Assembly: GCA_002477625.1 (NCBI GenBank)
Contig: DLQQ01000021.1
Location: 1 to 32,314 of the forward strand
DNA: 32,314 nucleotides
Direction: 5' to 3'
Origin: Candidatus Arcticimaribacter sp. UBA7428
Lineage (GTDB): Bacteria > Bacteroidota > Bacteroidia > Flavobacteriales > Flavobacteriaceae
Shown: piece after piece, positions 25,518-32,314 of the stretch
How the letters are laid out: each line of letters starts with the position of its first letter
Position numbering within the stretch: the first letter of the stretch is position 1
Made by a program: the position numbers and the translations under genes
Notes under the pieces: generated by a model
Databases searched by the model: none
The model's input: the letters and a program-made list of their open reading frames with translations, nothing else
Told to the model about the DNA's origin: nothing

Positions 25518-26006
25518 ATGAAAAAGATAATGTTTACTCTCCTACTTCTCCCCTTCTTAGCGAGCTGTCAAACAGCAAAAAAAGAGGCTAAAAAGAAGAT
25601 CATCTATGCAGTTCAAAAAACAGATGCTGAATGGAAAAATTCGCTTCCAGAAATGGCTTATTATGTATTGCGTCAAGCAGGAACAGAACGTCCTTTTACA
25701 GGTGAATACAATTCTTTTTACGAAGAAGGAACCTATGCTTGTGCAGCGTGTAAAACAGAGCTTTATTATTCAAAAGATAAATTCGATTCCAAAAGTGGCT
25801 GGCCTTCTTTTGATCGGGGAGCAACAGAAAATTTAGAATTTGATGTGGATTATAAATTGGGTTATGCCCGAACCGAACTTAAGTGCAATACCTGTGGAGG
25901 ACATTTGGGACATATGTTCAATGATGGGCCGAGAGAAACGACAGGAAAGCGCCATTGCATCAATTCAGCTGCACTAAACTTTATACCCACATCAACAGAT
26001 GAATAA
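25518..26006 (+). CDS. msrB: MsrB-family methionine-R-sulfoxide reductase, predicted lipoprotein
   Basis: Repairs methionine-R-sulfoxide in proteins; 162 aa. It starts with a lipoprotein signal (MKKIMFTLLLLPFLASC, lipobox LASC, Cys17), so it should be anchored in the envelope and face the periplasm. Zinc cysteines are C75/C78 (CAAC) and C123/C126 (CNTC). The catalytic Cys147 lies in KRHCINSAALNF, after GGHLGHMFNDGP. The usual resolving cysteine before GWPSF (CGWPSF in E. coli) is replaced: DSKSGWPSF (Ser93), so recycling must differ from two-cysteine MsrB. It overlaps the next msrB gene by eight bases. Confidence 0.94.
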   Translation: MKKIMFTLLLLPFLASCQTAKKEAKKKIIYAVQKTDAEWKNSLPEMAYYVLRQAGTERPFTGEYNSFYEEGTYACAACKTELYYSKDKFDSKSGWPSFDRGATENLEFDVDYKLGYARTELKCNTCGGHLGHMFNDGPRETTGKRHCINSAALNFIPTSTDE

Positions 26007-26406
26007 ACCTTATCCATTCAATAAAACAGAAGATGCCTGGCGCAAGCTTCTCTCACAAGAAGAATACCGTGTTTTACGCGAACAAGGGACAGAATATCCC
26101 CACAGCGGAGCGTACAACAGTCATTACGAAAAAGGAACCTATAACTGTCGGGGTTGCAATCAGCCGCTCTATGCCAGTGATTCTAAATTTGATAGCGGCT
26201 GCGGCTGGCCCAGTTATGACCAAAGTATAGAAGGGGCTATTGAGTACCGCAAAGACAGTTCGCACGGAATGGTTCGGGTAGAGATTGTATGTTCTAATTG
26301 CGGGGGACACCAAGGGCATGTATTCGACGATGGACCCACCGCTTCTGGAAAACGATATTGTGTTAATTCTGCGAGCATTAGCTTTGAAGCCAAAAAGGAA
26401 GACTAA
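25999..26406 (+). CDS. msrB: MsrB-family methionine-R-sulfoxide reductase, cytoplasmic
   Basis: Second, shorter MsrB of 135 aa without signal peptide, so cytoplasmic. Zinc cysteines are C50/C53 (CRGC) and C98/C101 (CSNC). The resolving cysteine is present in SGCGWPSY (Cys68), and catalytic Cys121 is in KRYCVNSASISF. It overlaps the lipoprotein paralogue by eight bases, so both are made from one transcript. The two copies are clearly diverged and not a recent duplication. Their location split suggests repair both in the envelope and inside the cell. Confidence 0.95.
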   Translation: MNKPYPFNKTEDAWRKLLSQEEYRVLREQGTEYPHSGAYNSHYEKGTYNCRGCNQPLYASDSKFDSGCGWPSYDQSIEGAIEYRKDSSHGMVRVEIVCSNCGGHQGHVFDDGPTASGKRYCVNSASISFEAKKED

Positions 26407-26433
26407 GACGATTATTCATATCCCTCTTTTTTG

Positions 26434-26441
26434 TACTTTTG
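26434..26441 (+). promoter_or_regulatory. Bacteroidota -7 box of the lipoyl dehydrogenase gene
   Basis: TACTTTTG followed by CGCC fully matches TAnnTTTG, 22 bases before the lpd start codon. The -33 element is unclear. It gives the dehydrogenase its own transcript, separate from the msrB pair. Confidence 0.6.
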
Positions 26442-26463
26442 CGCCATCTAAAAAAATGAATTT

Positions 26464-27852
26464 ATGACAACTTACGATGTACTTGTTTTAGGAAGTGGAC
26501 CCGGGGGTTATGTAACCGCAATCCGTGCCTCTCAATTGGGATTGAAAACTGCTGTTATTGAAAAAGAAAGCTTAGGCGGTGTATGCTTGAACTGGGGGTG
26601 TATCCCAACCAAGGCACTACTCAAATCTGCTCAAGTTTTTGATTACCTCAAACACGCATCAGACTACGGCCTAAAGGTAACCGACTACGATAAAGATTTT
26701 GACGCAGTAGTCAACCGAAGTCGTAATGTTGCTGCTGGAATGAGTAAAGGCGTTCAGTTTTTGATGAAAAAGAATAAAATCGACGTCATCAATGGGTTTG
26801 GAACCATCCTCCCCAACAAACAAGTGAGCGTAGCTTTTGAAGATACCACCACAGTTTATGCTGCAAAAAATATAATCATTGCCACTGGAGCGCGCTCCAG
26901 AGAGCTTCCTAGCCTTCCACAAGACGGCGTTAAGGTAATTGGATACCGAGAAGCCATGACACTCCCTAAACAACCTAAAAAGCTTATTGTTGTTGGTTCA
27001 GGGGCTATTGGAATTGAGTTTGCTCATTTCTATAACGCCATGGGCACCGAAGTAACGGTTGTCGAATTCCAAGATCGAATTGTACCCGTCGAAGATGAAG
27101 AAGTTTCTAAGCAATTGGAACGTTCGTTTAAAAAAGCAGGGATCAACATCATGACCAATGCTGAAGTGACGCAGGTAGACACCAAAGGCAAAGGAGTAAC
27201 TGCAACCATAAAAACAGCCAAAGGCGAGGAAACACTGAAAGCAGATGTTGTCTTGTCTGCAGTTGGAATAAAAACCAATATCGAAAACATCGGCTTACAA
27301 GATGTCGGTATTGCTGTAGATCGCGATAAGATCCTGGTAAACGATTTTTACCAAACCAACCTCCCAGGCTACTACGCCATTGGAGACGTTACCAAAGGAC
27401 AAGCCCTCGCACACGTTGCTTCTGCTGAAGGGATTTTATGTGTAGAAAAAATTGCAGGACATACGGTAGAGCCGTTAGATTACGGCAACATCCCCGGATG
27501 TACCTACAGTTACCCTGAAATAGCTTCAGTTGGAATGACTGAAGCCCAAGCCAAAGAAAAGGGCTATGAGCTCAAGGTTGGGAAATTTCCATTTTCAGCC
27601 TCTGGAAAAGCGCAAGCCGGCGGTACTACTGATGGTTTTGTAAAAGTGATTTTCGATGCCAAATACGGCGAATGGCTCGGTTGCCACATGATCGGTGCCG
27701 GTGTAACCGACATGATCGCTGAGGCAGTACTTGGTCGTAAGCTCGAAACCACAGGCCATGAAGTGCTGAAAGCCGTTCACCCCCACCCGACCATGAGTGA
27801 GGCGATGATGGAGGCCGTAGCCGATGCCTACGACGAAGTGATTCACTTGTAG
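26464..27852 (+). CDS. lpdA: Dihydrolipoyl dehydrogenase (E3)
   Basis: FAD/NAD flavoprotein that reoxidises dihydrolipoamide in 2-oxoacid dehydrogenase complexes and the glycine cleavage system; 462 aa. The FAD-binding motif GSGPGG (10-15), redox disulfide GGVCLNWGCIPTK (Cys41 and Cys46), NAD motif VVGSGAIGIEFAHFY (about 177-191) and YAIGDV (about 307-312) are present. The C-terminal HPHPTMSE has the catalytic His441-Glu446 pair. No E1 or E2 genes are adjacent, so it serves complexes encoded elsewhere. It has its own -7 box and a strong terminator. Confidence 0.97.
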   Translation: MTTYDVLVLGSGPGGYVTAIRASQLGLKTAVIEKESLGGVCLNWGCIPTKALLKSAQVFDYLKHASDYGLKVTDYDKDFDAVVNRSRNVAAGMSKGVQFLMKKNKIDVINGFGTILPNKQVSVAFEDTTTVYAAKNIIIATGARSRELPSLPQDGVKVIGYREAMTLPKQPKKLIVVGSGAIGIEFAHFYNAMGTEVTVVEFQDRIVPVEDEEVSKQLERSFKKAGINIMTNAEVTQVDTKGKGVTATIKTAKGEETLKADVVLSAVGIKTNIENIGLQDVGIAVDRDKILVNDFYQTNLPGYYAIGDVTKGQALAHVASAEGILCVEKIAGHTVEPLDYGNIPGCTYSYPEIASVGMTEAQAKEKGYELKVGKFPFSASGKAQAGGTTDGFVKVIFDAKYGEWLGCHMIGAGVTDMIAEAVLGRKLETTGHEVLKAVHPHPTMSEAMMEAVADAYDEVIHL

Positions 27853-27877
27853 ACAAATCCCACCCTATACATTTTTA

Positions 27878-27907
27878 AAAGCCCTCACTTTGAGGGCTTT
27901 ACTTTTT
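27878..27907 (+). terminator. Rho-independent terminator of the lipoyl dehydrogenase gene
   Basis: AAAGCCCTCA (27878-27887) pairs fully with TGAGGGCTTT (27891-27900) across a three-base loop, and a T-rich stretch follows. It begins 25 bases after the stop codon. Confidence 0.92.
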
Positions 27908-27919
27908 TTATTACATTTG
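27889..27919 (+). promoter_or_regulatory. Promoter overlapping the lpdA terminator (TTTG-N19-TACATTTG)
   Basis: TTTG (27889-27892), 19 bases, then TACATTTG (27912-27919) is an ideal Bacteroidota promoter. Its -33 part lies within the terminator's 3' arm. It would transcribe the 27926-28142 region and probably the DUF418 gene. Confidence 0.5.
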
Positions 27920-27952
27920 AAATGAAACAGCTACCAAATCTGTTCTTTAACC

Positions 27953-28069
27953 ATGACCTACTTAACCGCTATTCACAGCAATTTGCCGTATCATAAAATC
28001 TTCTTCTATGAGGAGCACAATCCCCTACCCTCTTTTTTGGATTGGGAACAAGCTTGTACCCTCCTTTAA
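27953..28069 (+). CDS. Possible 38-aa small protein
   Basis: A short ORF, MTYLTAIHSNLPYHKIFFYE to WEQACTLL, 34 bases after a near-ideal promoter. It is rich in aromatic residues and I do not recognise it. It could be a leader ORF or a decayed gene end before the DUF418 gene. Evidence for translation is only the promoter position. Confidence 0.25.
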   Translation: MTYLTAIHSNLPYHKIFFYEEHNPLPSFLDWEQACTLL

Positions 28070-28142
28070 ACCTTCGAAATAGGATTGCTAATTAAACCTT
28101 TATAAGAAAATAAAGTCAAAAATAATTATTGAACACACAAAA

Positions 28143-29426
28143 ATGCTCCTGGCTGGGCATTACCAATTTGAAAACGTTTGCTATGACCAAAACATTCCAT
28201 TATCGTCTCCCCTTAAACGAATAACAATATTGGATTCTCTTAGAGGATTTGCATTACTAGGAGTAATAATCATACACATCCTGCAACGTTTTGGAGTTGG
28301 TGTTGGAAGTTATGAAGAAGAACTGCTGCGTTTCCCTGCTCTGGATGAGGTCATGCAATGGATTGGTTATAACATTGTAATGGGTCGGTTCATTAATATT
28401 TTTGCTTTGCTTTTTGGTCTAAGTTTTTTTATTCAAATGGATCGGGCAGCAAAAAAAGGCATCGATTTTAGAGGACGTTTTGTTTGGCGGATGATCATTC
28501 TGATGGTTTTGGGTATCTTGTGTCATTCCTTTTATAATGTTGAAATTATTTCTGTCTATGCATTCTTTGGCCTGTTGATGATTCCACTATACAAGGTTAA
28601 GAAATGGGTTTTATTGGTTTTGGTTTCCTTCCTTATTTTAGGTGGACCTAGGCTAATCCAGTCTATTAATCACAACCTCAAAACAGCTACAGAAAAATTA
28701 GATACAGAAGAGCCAAACAATTTCAAACGACCAAGAGAAATACCGGAACACATCGCAAATCCATCTTTTATAAACTCGACTAAATACAATTATCAAGAGC
28801 GGTTTCTGGGTAAGTTACGATATCAATTCAGTTATTTTGGGCGTGGTTACATTACCTTTTCACTGTTTTTATTTGGCTTTTTTCTGGGTCGAATTCGTTT
28901 CTTTGAAAAGCTTGATCTCCAGAAAAAAATAAATTTAAAGATTTTTGGTGGACTCCTTTTGGCGACTATTCTTCTAATAGCTCTAAAGAACGTGCTTCCA
29001 CCACAAAATTTCCGTGTCTTTTTTAGAGCAGACGGTGTAATCCTTTCTTCTGCCCTACTTTTTGCGAAAGCACTTGATGATGTCAGTCTTGTAATATCCT
29101 CAGGAGCATTAACCATGGGCTTCATATTACTTTATCAATCCAAGAGAATAGGACAATACCTCGAGGCTTTATCTCCATACGGGCGCACAGGATTATCAAA
29201 TTACATCATCCAAGGAATGCTTGGTTGTTTACTCTTCTCTCCCTGGGCTTTGGGAGCAATTTTTAACGTTTTGGGTGCAGCTTCATTGTTCTTTTTAGGA
29301 ATAATAATTTATATAGTACAGGCCATTATGAGCAAATATTGGCTTAAATACTTTTTGTACGGACCGTTGGAATGGCTTTGGCGTTCATTAACCTATTTAG
29401 AAATTCAAAATTTCAGAAAAAAGTAA
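28143..29426 (+). CDS. DUF418 domain-containing membrane protein (YeiB-like)
   Basis: 427-aa polytopic membrane protein of the DUF418/YeiB family, related to acyltransferase-3-like membrane proteins. The N-terminal signature is RITILDSLRGFALLGVIIIH (27-46), followed by FALLFGLSFFIQMDRAA, FVWRMIILMVLGILCHSFYN and, in the C-terminal DUF418 part, GRTGLSNYIIQGMLGCLLF and KYFLYGPLEWLWRSLTY. About eight to ten helices are expected. Function is unknown; transport has been proposed for the family. The 26-residue extension before RITILD has no clear feature, and the true start may be uncertain. Confidence 0.9.
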   Translation: MLLAGHYQFENVCYDQNIPLSSPLKRITILDSLRGFALLGVIIIHILQRFGVGVGSYEEELLRFPALDEVMQWIGYNIVMGRFINIFALLFGLSFFIQMDRAAKKGIDFRGRFVWRMIILMVLGILCHSFYNVEIISVYAFFGLLMIPLYKVKKWVLLVLVSFLILGGPRLIQSINHNLKTATEKLDTEEPNNFKRPREIPEHIANPSFINSTKYNYQERFLGKLRYQFSYFGRGYITFSLFLFGFFLGRIRFFEKLDLQKKINLKIFGGLLLATILLIALKNVLPPQNFRVFFRADGVILSSALLFAKALDDVSLVISSGALTMGFILLYQSKRIGQYLEALSPYGRTGLSNYIIQGMLGCLLFSPWALGAIFNVLGAASLFFLGIIIYIVQAIMSKYWLKYFLYGPLEWLWRSLTYLEIQNFRKK

Positions 29427-29635
29427 CGGGAAGTCATACGATTGATGGGCTTTAATAAAACTAGGCTGTAACACCCATATTCCCAACTGGATGATCTGAT
29501 GATTTTAAGCTTTGTACATTTACTCCAGAATGTTGGGGTTGATGGATTGAAACTTTTTCCTATTTTTATTTCATAAAAATTCAAGTAGACACAAAAATAC
29601 AATACACTAACCCCCTAGTTCCAAATCAACTAAAA

Positions 29636-30013
29636 ATGAACGTAACCCCAGAAAAAAACGAAAAATTAGCCAATATGGTATTTGCATCCATTTATCCTCT
29701 TTACTTGAATCGATTGGAGAAAAATGGTAAAACAAAAGAAGAACTCAACCAAGTAATCGAATGGTTTACTGGCTTTGATCAAAAGGCCATTCAAACCCTT
29801 ATTGATCAAAAAGTGACTTTTGGAACTTTTTTTAAAAAAGCAAAGATACATCCCAACGCACACTTGATCAAAGGAGTCGTTTGTGGTTATCGCATTGAAG
29901 AAATTGCAGAAGAATTTGAATTGTACAAACAATGCAGGCAAATGGAAAAGCTGATTGATGAATTGGCGAGAGGTCGTAAAATGGAAAAAATATTGCGGGT
30001 AGAAAAGAAATAG
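29636..30013 (+). CDS. DUF2200 domain-containing protein
   Basis: 125-aa cytoplasmic protein of the DUF2200 family, unknown function. Family landmarks are SIYPLYLNRLEKNGKTKEEL (18-37), NQVIEWFTGFD (38-48), FFKKAKIHPNAHLIKGVVCG (64-83) and a basic, helical C-terminus (MEKLIDELARGRKMEKILR). The length is normal. It stands alone between the DUF418 gene (209-base gap with no clear terminator or exact -7 box) and the convergent oxidoreductase. A weak hairpin (ACCTCT/AGAGGT, 30015-30037) follows its stop. Confidence 0.9.
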   Translation: MNVTPEKNEKLANMVFASIYPLYLNRLEKNGKTKEELNQVIEWFTGFDQKAIQTLIDQKVTFGTFFKKAKIHPNAHLIKGVVCGYRIEEIAEEFELYKQCRQMEKLIDELARGRKMEKILRVEKK

Positions 30014-30121
30014 AACCTCTTCCAAACAAGTAGAGGTGATGATTCTGAGAGTGAAACCAATGAACTTCTATTGGAAAAGAGCTTCTAAGCCTCGATTCAA
30101 AAGAGTTCAACCTGTTAAAAA

Positions 30122-31684
30122 TTAGTCCAAAACCCCGTGCTTTTTCAAGACAGCATCTACACAGTTGATACCATCTATTGCAGCCGACATAATACCGCCG
30201 GCATAGCCAGCTCCTTCTCCGCAGGGATATAAACCTGCAACATCTTCATGAGACAAGGTCGTATCATTTCTGGGAATAAGAACAGGAGCAGACGTACGCG
30301 ATTCGGGTGCATGAATCACCGCTTCATTGGTTGCATAACCTTTCATCTTTTTACCAAAGGCTACAAAAGCTTTCTTGAGTCGCTTCGAAAGCATCAGGGG
30401 CAAAACTTCATTCAAATCGACACTTGCAATTCCGGGGTGGTAGGAGGTTTTAGGAAAGTCTTTGGACAGCTTTCCTTCAATAAAATCCAACAGGCGTTGT
30501 GCTGGAACTTGTTGTGTTCTCCCCGCCGCTTCCCAACAGTTTTTTTCAACTGATTTTTGAAAATTCAGACTTACAAAAGGATCGTCTTCTTTATAATTTG
30601 GAAGGTCTTTGGGTTCTACACTAACCACAATTCCTGAATTGGAATAGGGATTGTTTCGCTTGCTTGGACTCCAACCATTCGTAACCACCTCTCCAGGTTC
30701 TGTAGCGCAGGGAGCTATTATTCCGCCCGGACACATACAAAATGAGTAGACACCCATGCCGTCTACCTGTTCCACCAAACTATAGGAAGCGGGCGGCAAA
30801 TAGGGGTTGTGATCATCTCCATGGTACTGAATCTTATCGATGAGTTCTTGCTGATGCTCTACACGAACACCAATGGCAAAAGCCTTGGCCTCGATCTTTA
30901 TGTTTTTTGCGTGAAGCAGATAGTATATATCCCGCGCAGAATGACCTGTTGCCAAAACAACATCGTCAAACTCGTGCCACTGATCCTTATTTATTTGAAG
31001 GGAATGAACTTGTTTTTCTTCAACCCGAATGTCGGTGAGTTTAGAATTGAAATATACCTCTCCACCAGCCTCAATAATGGCATCCCGCATGGTACTGATG
31101 ATCTTGGGAAGCTTGTTGGTTCCAATATGCGGATGGGCATCAACCAGAATATCAGCATCTGCACCAAAATACACTAACCATTCCATTGCTTTGAGGACAT
31201 TACCTCGCTTTTTTGATCGTGTGTATAGCTTTCCATCCGAAAAAGTTCCGGCACCCCCCTCGCCATAACAGTAGTTCGACTCTGGGTTTACATTTTGTTC
31301 CTTTGTTATTTTAGCAAGATCTCTTCTTCGTGAACGTACATCTTTTCCTCTTTCAAAAACAACGGGTTTAAATCCTCCTTCAATCGCCCTTAGAGCTGCG
31401 TACATTCCCGCTGGTCCCATACCAATAATGGCTATTCTTTTTACATCCGAAACTTTTTGTGGAACAAAAGGATGAATCCCTTTTCTTTCGTCATTCGCTA
31501 ACCAAATTTCAAGCTGAAGGTTCAGTTTGACAGGTGCTCTTCTAGCGTCAATTGAGCGCTTTCGGATGCGCCAATCACGAACATCTTTTTTTAGAATCTT
31601 TGCTTTTTCTAACCCCAAATTGAGCAGCATCGCCTCGTCTTCTTGCTCATGGGGTAAAATAGAAATTTGTATCAGTGTACTCAT
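30122..31684 (-). CDS. NAD(P)/FAD-dependent oxidoreductase (COG2509-like)
   Basis: Flavoprotein of 520 aa. An N-terminal domain of about 85 residues precedes the FAD Rossmann motif IAIIGMGPAGMYAALRA (about 84-100). Then come NYCYGEGGAGTFSDGKLYTR, VVLATGHSARDIYYLLHA and the C-terminal FAD signature GLYPCGEGAGYAGGIMSAA. This is the family of uncharacterised FAD-dependent dehydrogenases that includes plant and bacterial long forms; the substrate is unknown. The ATG at 31684 is chosen over 31711 because a TAAATTTG -7 box lies at 31697-31690, so the mRNA would begin about at the ATG itself. Confidence 0.9.
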   Translation of the reverse strand: MSTLIQISILPHEQEDEAMLLNLGLEKAKILKKDVRDWRIRKRSIDARRAPVKLNLQLEIWLANDERKGIHPFVPQKVSDVKRIAIIGMGPAGMYAALRAIEGGFKPVVFERGKDVRSRRRDLAKITKEQNVNPESNYCYGEGGAGTFSDGKLYTRSKKRGNVLKAMEWLVYFGADADILVDAHPHIGTNKLPKIISTMRDAIIEAGGEVYFNSKLTDIRVEEKQVHSLQINKDQWHEFDDVVLATGHSARDIYYLLHAKNIKIEAKAFAIGVRVEHQQELIDKIQYHGDDHNPYLPPASYSLVEQVDGMGVYSFCMCPGGIIAPCATEPGEVVTNGWSPSKRNNPYSNSGIVVSVEPKDLPNYKEDDPFVSLNFQKSVEKNCWEAAGRTQQVPAQRLLDFIEGKLSKDFPKTSYHPGIASVDLNEVLPLMLSKRLKKAFVAFGKKMKGYATNEAVIHAPESRTSAPVLIPRNDTTLSHEDVAGLYPCGEGAGYAGGIMSAAIDGINCVDAVLKKHGVLD

Positions 31685-31689
31685 CAGTG

Positions 31690-31697
31690 CAAATTTA
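31690..31697 (-). promoter_or_regulatory. -7 box directly before the FAD oxidoreductase gene
   Basis: Minus strand TAAATTTG fully matches TAnnTTTG, only five bases before the ATG. With a start point about seven bases downstream of the box, the transcript would be leaderless or nearly so. Confidence 0.45.
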
Positions 31698-31904
31698 ACG
31701 AAGAACATCAAACGAGCCGCCTTATCATCGATTATTATCCAAAATAGTTAAAACCGCAGTTTGGATACAAACCCCCTTCCAGCGGCACAACCCACTCCCA
31801 TGGTTTTGAATATTAAGACCAAAAATTGTAACCAACAAAAGCCTAGCTTCCTCTTTAAAAAAAGATAATTGATGTATATTTCGGACTGAAATAAAGGGAA
31901 CAAC

Positions 31905-32314
31905 ATGGGGGGCAATAAAATACTAGATTATATTAAAAACGTACTCGTTCATCTACCGACGGACTGGGTCAAACTTACAACGCACCGTCTTGATGTGTAC
32001 GACGAACAGTTGGCGAAAACACAGTTTTCAGAACAACTTGAAGTCTTATTCCATGCTAACAATTACAAAACTTCAGCGCTAAGCGAGCTTCCAACTGCCT
32101 ACGACTACATTCGGTTGGGGCATCCCCTGTCTTGTGTCTTGGAATGGACTATTGCAAAAATGTTAGAACTAAAAGCGGAGCATGTCATCAGTTTTTCGTC
32201 TAGTACAGCTCCTATTCTTGCTGTTCTTAGAAAGAATTTATTGGAAAACAAAAACACCCGAATCTTACATACAGACCCGCTACCCGATTCATTTAATCCA
32301 AAAATATTACAACA
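31905..32314 (+). CDS. Unidentified protein, 3' end outside window
   Basis: An open frame from ATG 31905 to the last base (136 codons visible), starting MGGNKILDYIKNVLVHLPTD. The composition is that of a real soluble protein, with no signal peptide or membrane helix. Segments such as HPLSCVLEWTIAKMLEL, HVISFSSSTAPILAVL and NTRILHTDPLPDSFNPK are reminiscent of the large domain of fold-type I PLP enzymes, but no lysine or other signature residue lies within the visible part, so I do not assign it. A near-match -7 box (TATATTTC, 31875-31882) lies 22 bases upstream. Confidence 0.7.
   Translation, partial: MGGNKILDYIKNVLVHLPTDWVKLTTHRLDVYDEQLAKTQFSEQLEVLFHANNYKTSALSELPTAYDYIRLGHPLSCVLEWTIAKMLELKAEHVISFSSSTAPILAVLRKNLLENKNTRILHTDPLPDSFNPKILQ

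Noticed and set aside
27564..27856. Several minus-strand ORFs antisense to the lipoyl dehydrogenase gene
   Set aside because: They are shadows of a strongly conserved gene with typical antisense composition; no promoter on that strand.
30014..30121. Hairpin ACCTCT/AGAGGT after the DUF2200 gene as a terminator
   Set aside because: Six pairs around an 11-base loop and no U-run.
1..32314. tRNA genes, CRISPR arrays, insertion sequences, prophage or defence genes
   Set aside because: Scanned by eye on both strands; no repeat-spacer pattern, transposase, terminal repeats, tRNA-like cloverleaf or known defence motif was seen.

Overview
This is a 32.3-kb chromosomal stretch from a Bacteroidota genome, almost certainly class Flavobacteriia. 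Four things point there. Many genes carry a TAnnTTTG -7 box just upstream and few have Shine-Dalgarno sequences. The set includes Bacteroidota-typical families (DUF3822 next to rsmD, an UMF1-type transporter, a head-GIN/DUF2807 remnant, DUF1569). KdsB and LpxL-like genes indicate a Gram-negative envelope. DnaX lacks the usual zinc-module cysteines. No phage, transposon, CRISPR array or defence island is visible; the window is housekeeping DNA with a few scars and small unexplained elements.

Layout. 1-3476: 3' part of a YebC-type regulator, facing a leftward group of RecD/Dda-like helicase, kdsB and a PlsC-like acyltransferase. 3572-5500: rightward membrane protein, DUF3822 and rsmD, abutting the convergent RNase P RNA gene (5503-5797, minus). 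5889-7597: dnaX, split at an A10 run so that the C-terminal tau part is in the -1 frame. 7600-11687: tight leftward group pdxH, sixA-like, ppk1, ppx (polyphosphate metabolism). 11778-14494: leftward pyrR, pyrB, a 109-aa unknown and rnz. 14606-16426: rpsA with terminator, promoter and leader hairpin. 16625-18673: rightward small Cys-containing ORF, LpxL-like acyltransferase, methyltransferase and DUF3784 membrane protein. 18761-19217: frameshifted DUF1569 gene. 19220-23104: leftward lon, NRDE protein and cmk. 23290-23830: an ECF sigma-factor remnant joined to a DUF2807 remnant. 23827-25152: UMF1-family MFS transporter. 25518-27852: two different msrB genes in tandem, then a dihydrolipoyl dehydrogenase with a clear terminator. 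28143-30013: DUF418 membrane protein and DUF2200 protein. 30122-31684: FAD-dependent oxidoreductase. 31905-end: 5' part of an unidentified gene.

Functional themes are envelope lipid and Kdo supply (KdsB and two acyltransferases), replication and RNA processing (DnaX, RNase P RNA, RNase Z, RsmD, S1), pyrimidine synthesis (PyrR, PyrB, Cmk), polyphosphate turnover, and protein quality control or oxidative repair (Lon, MsrB).

The observations most worth a second look are: the dnaX slippery run, where the in-frame product is the short gamma-like form and tau requires a -1 shift, the reverse of E. coli; the sigma/DUF2807 fusion scar with an 11-12-bp stretch that fits both parent genes in different frames; the compact RNase P RNA; the lipoprotein MsrB that lacks the usual resolving cysteine; and an uncatalogued 41-aa ORF overlapping an acyltransferase gene. 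I did not find a convincing new multi-gene system. All family calls come from reading motifs, not from database searches.
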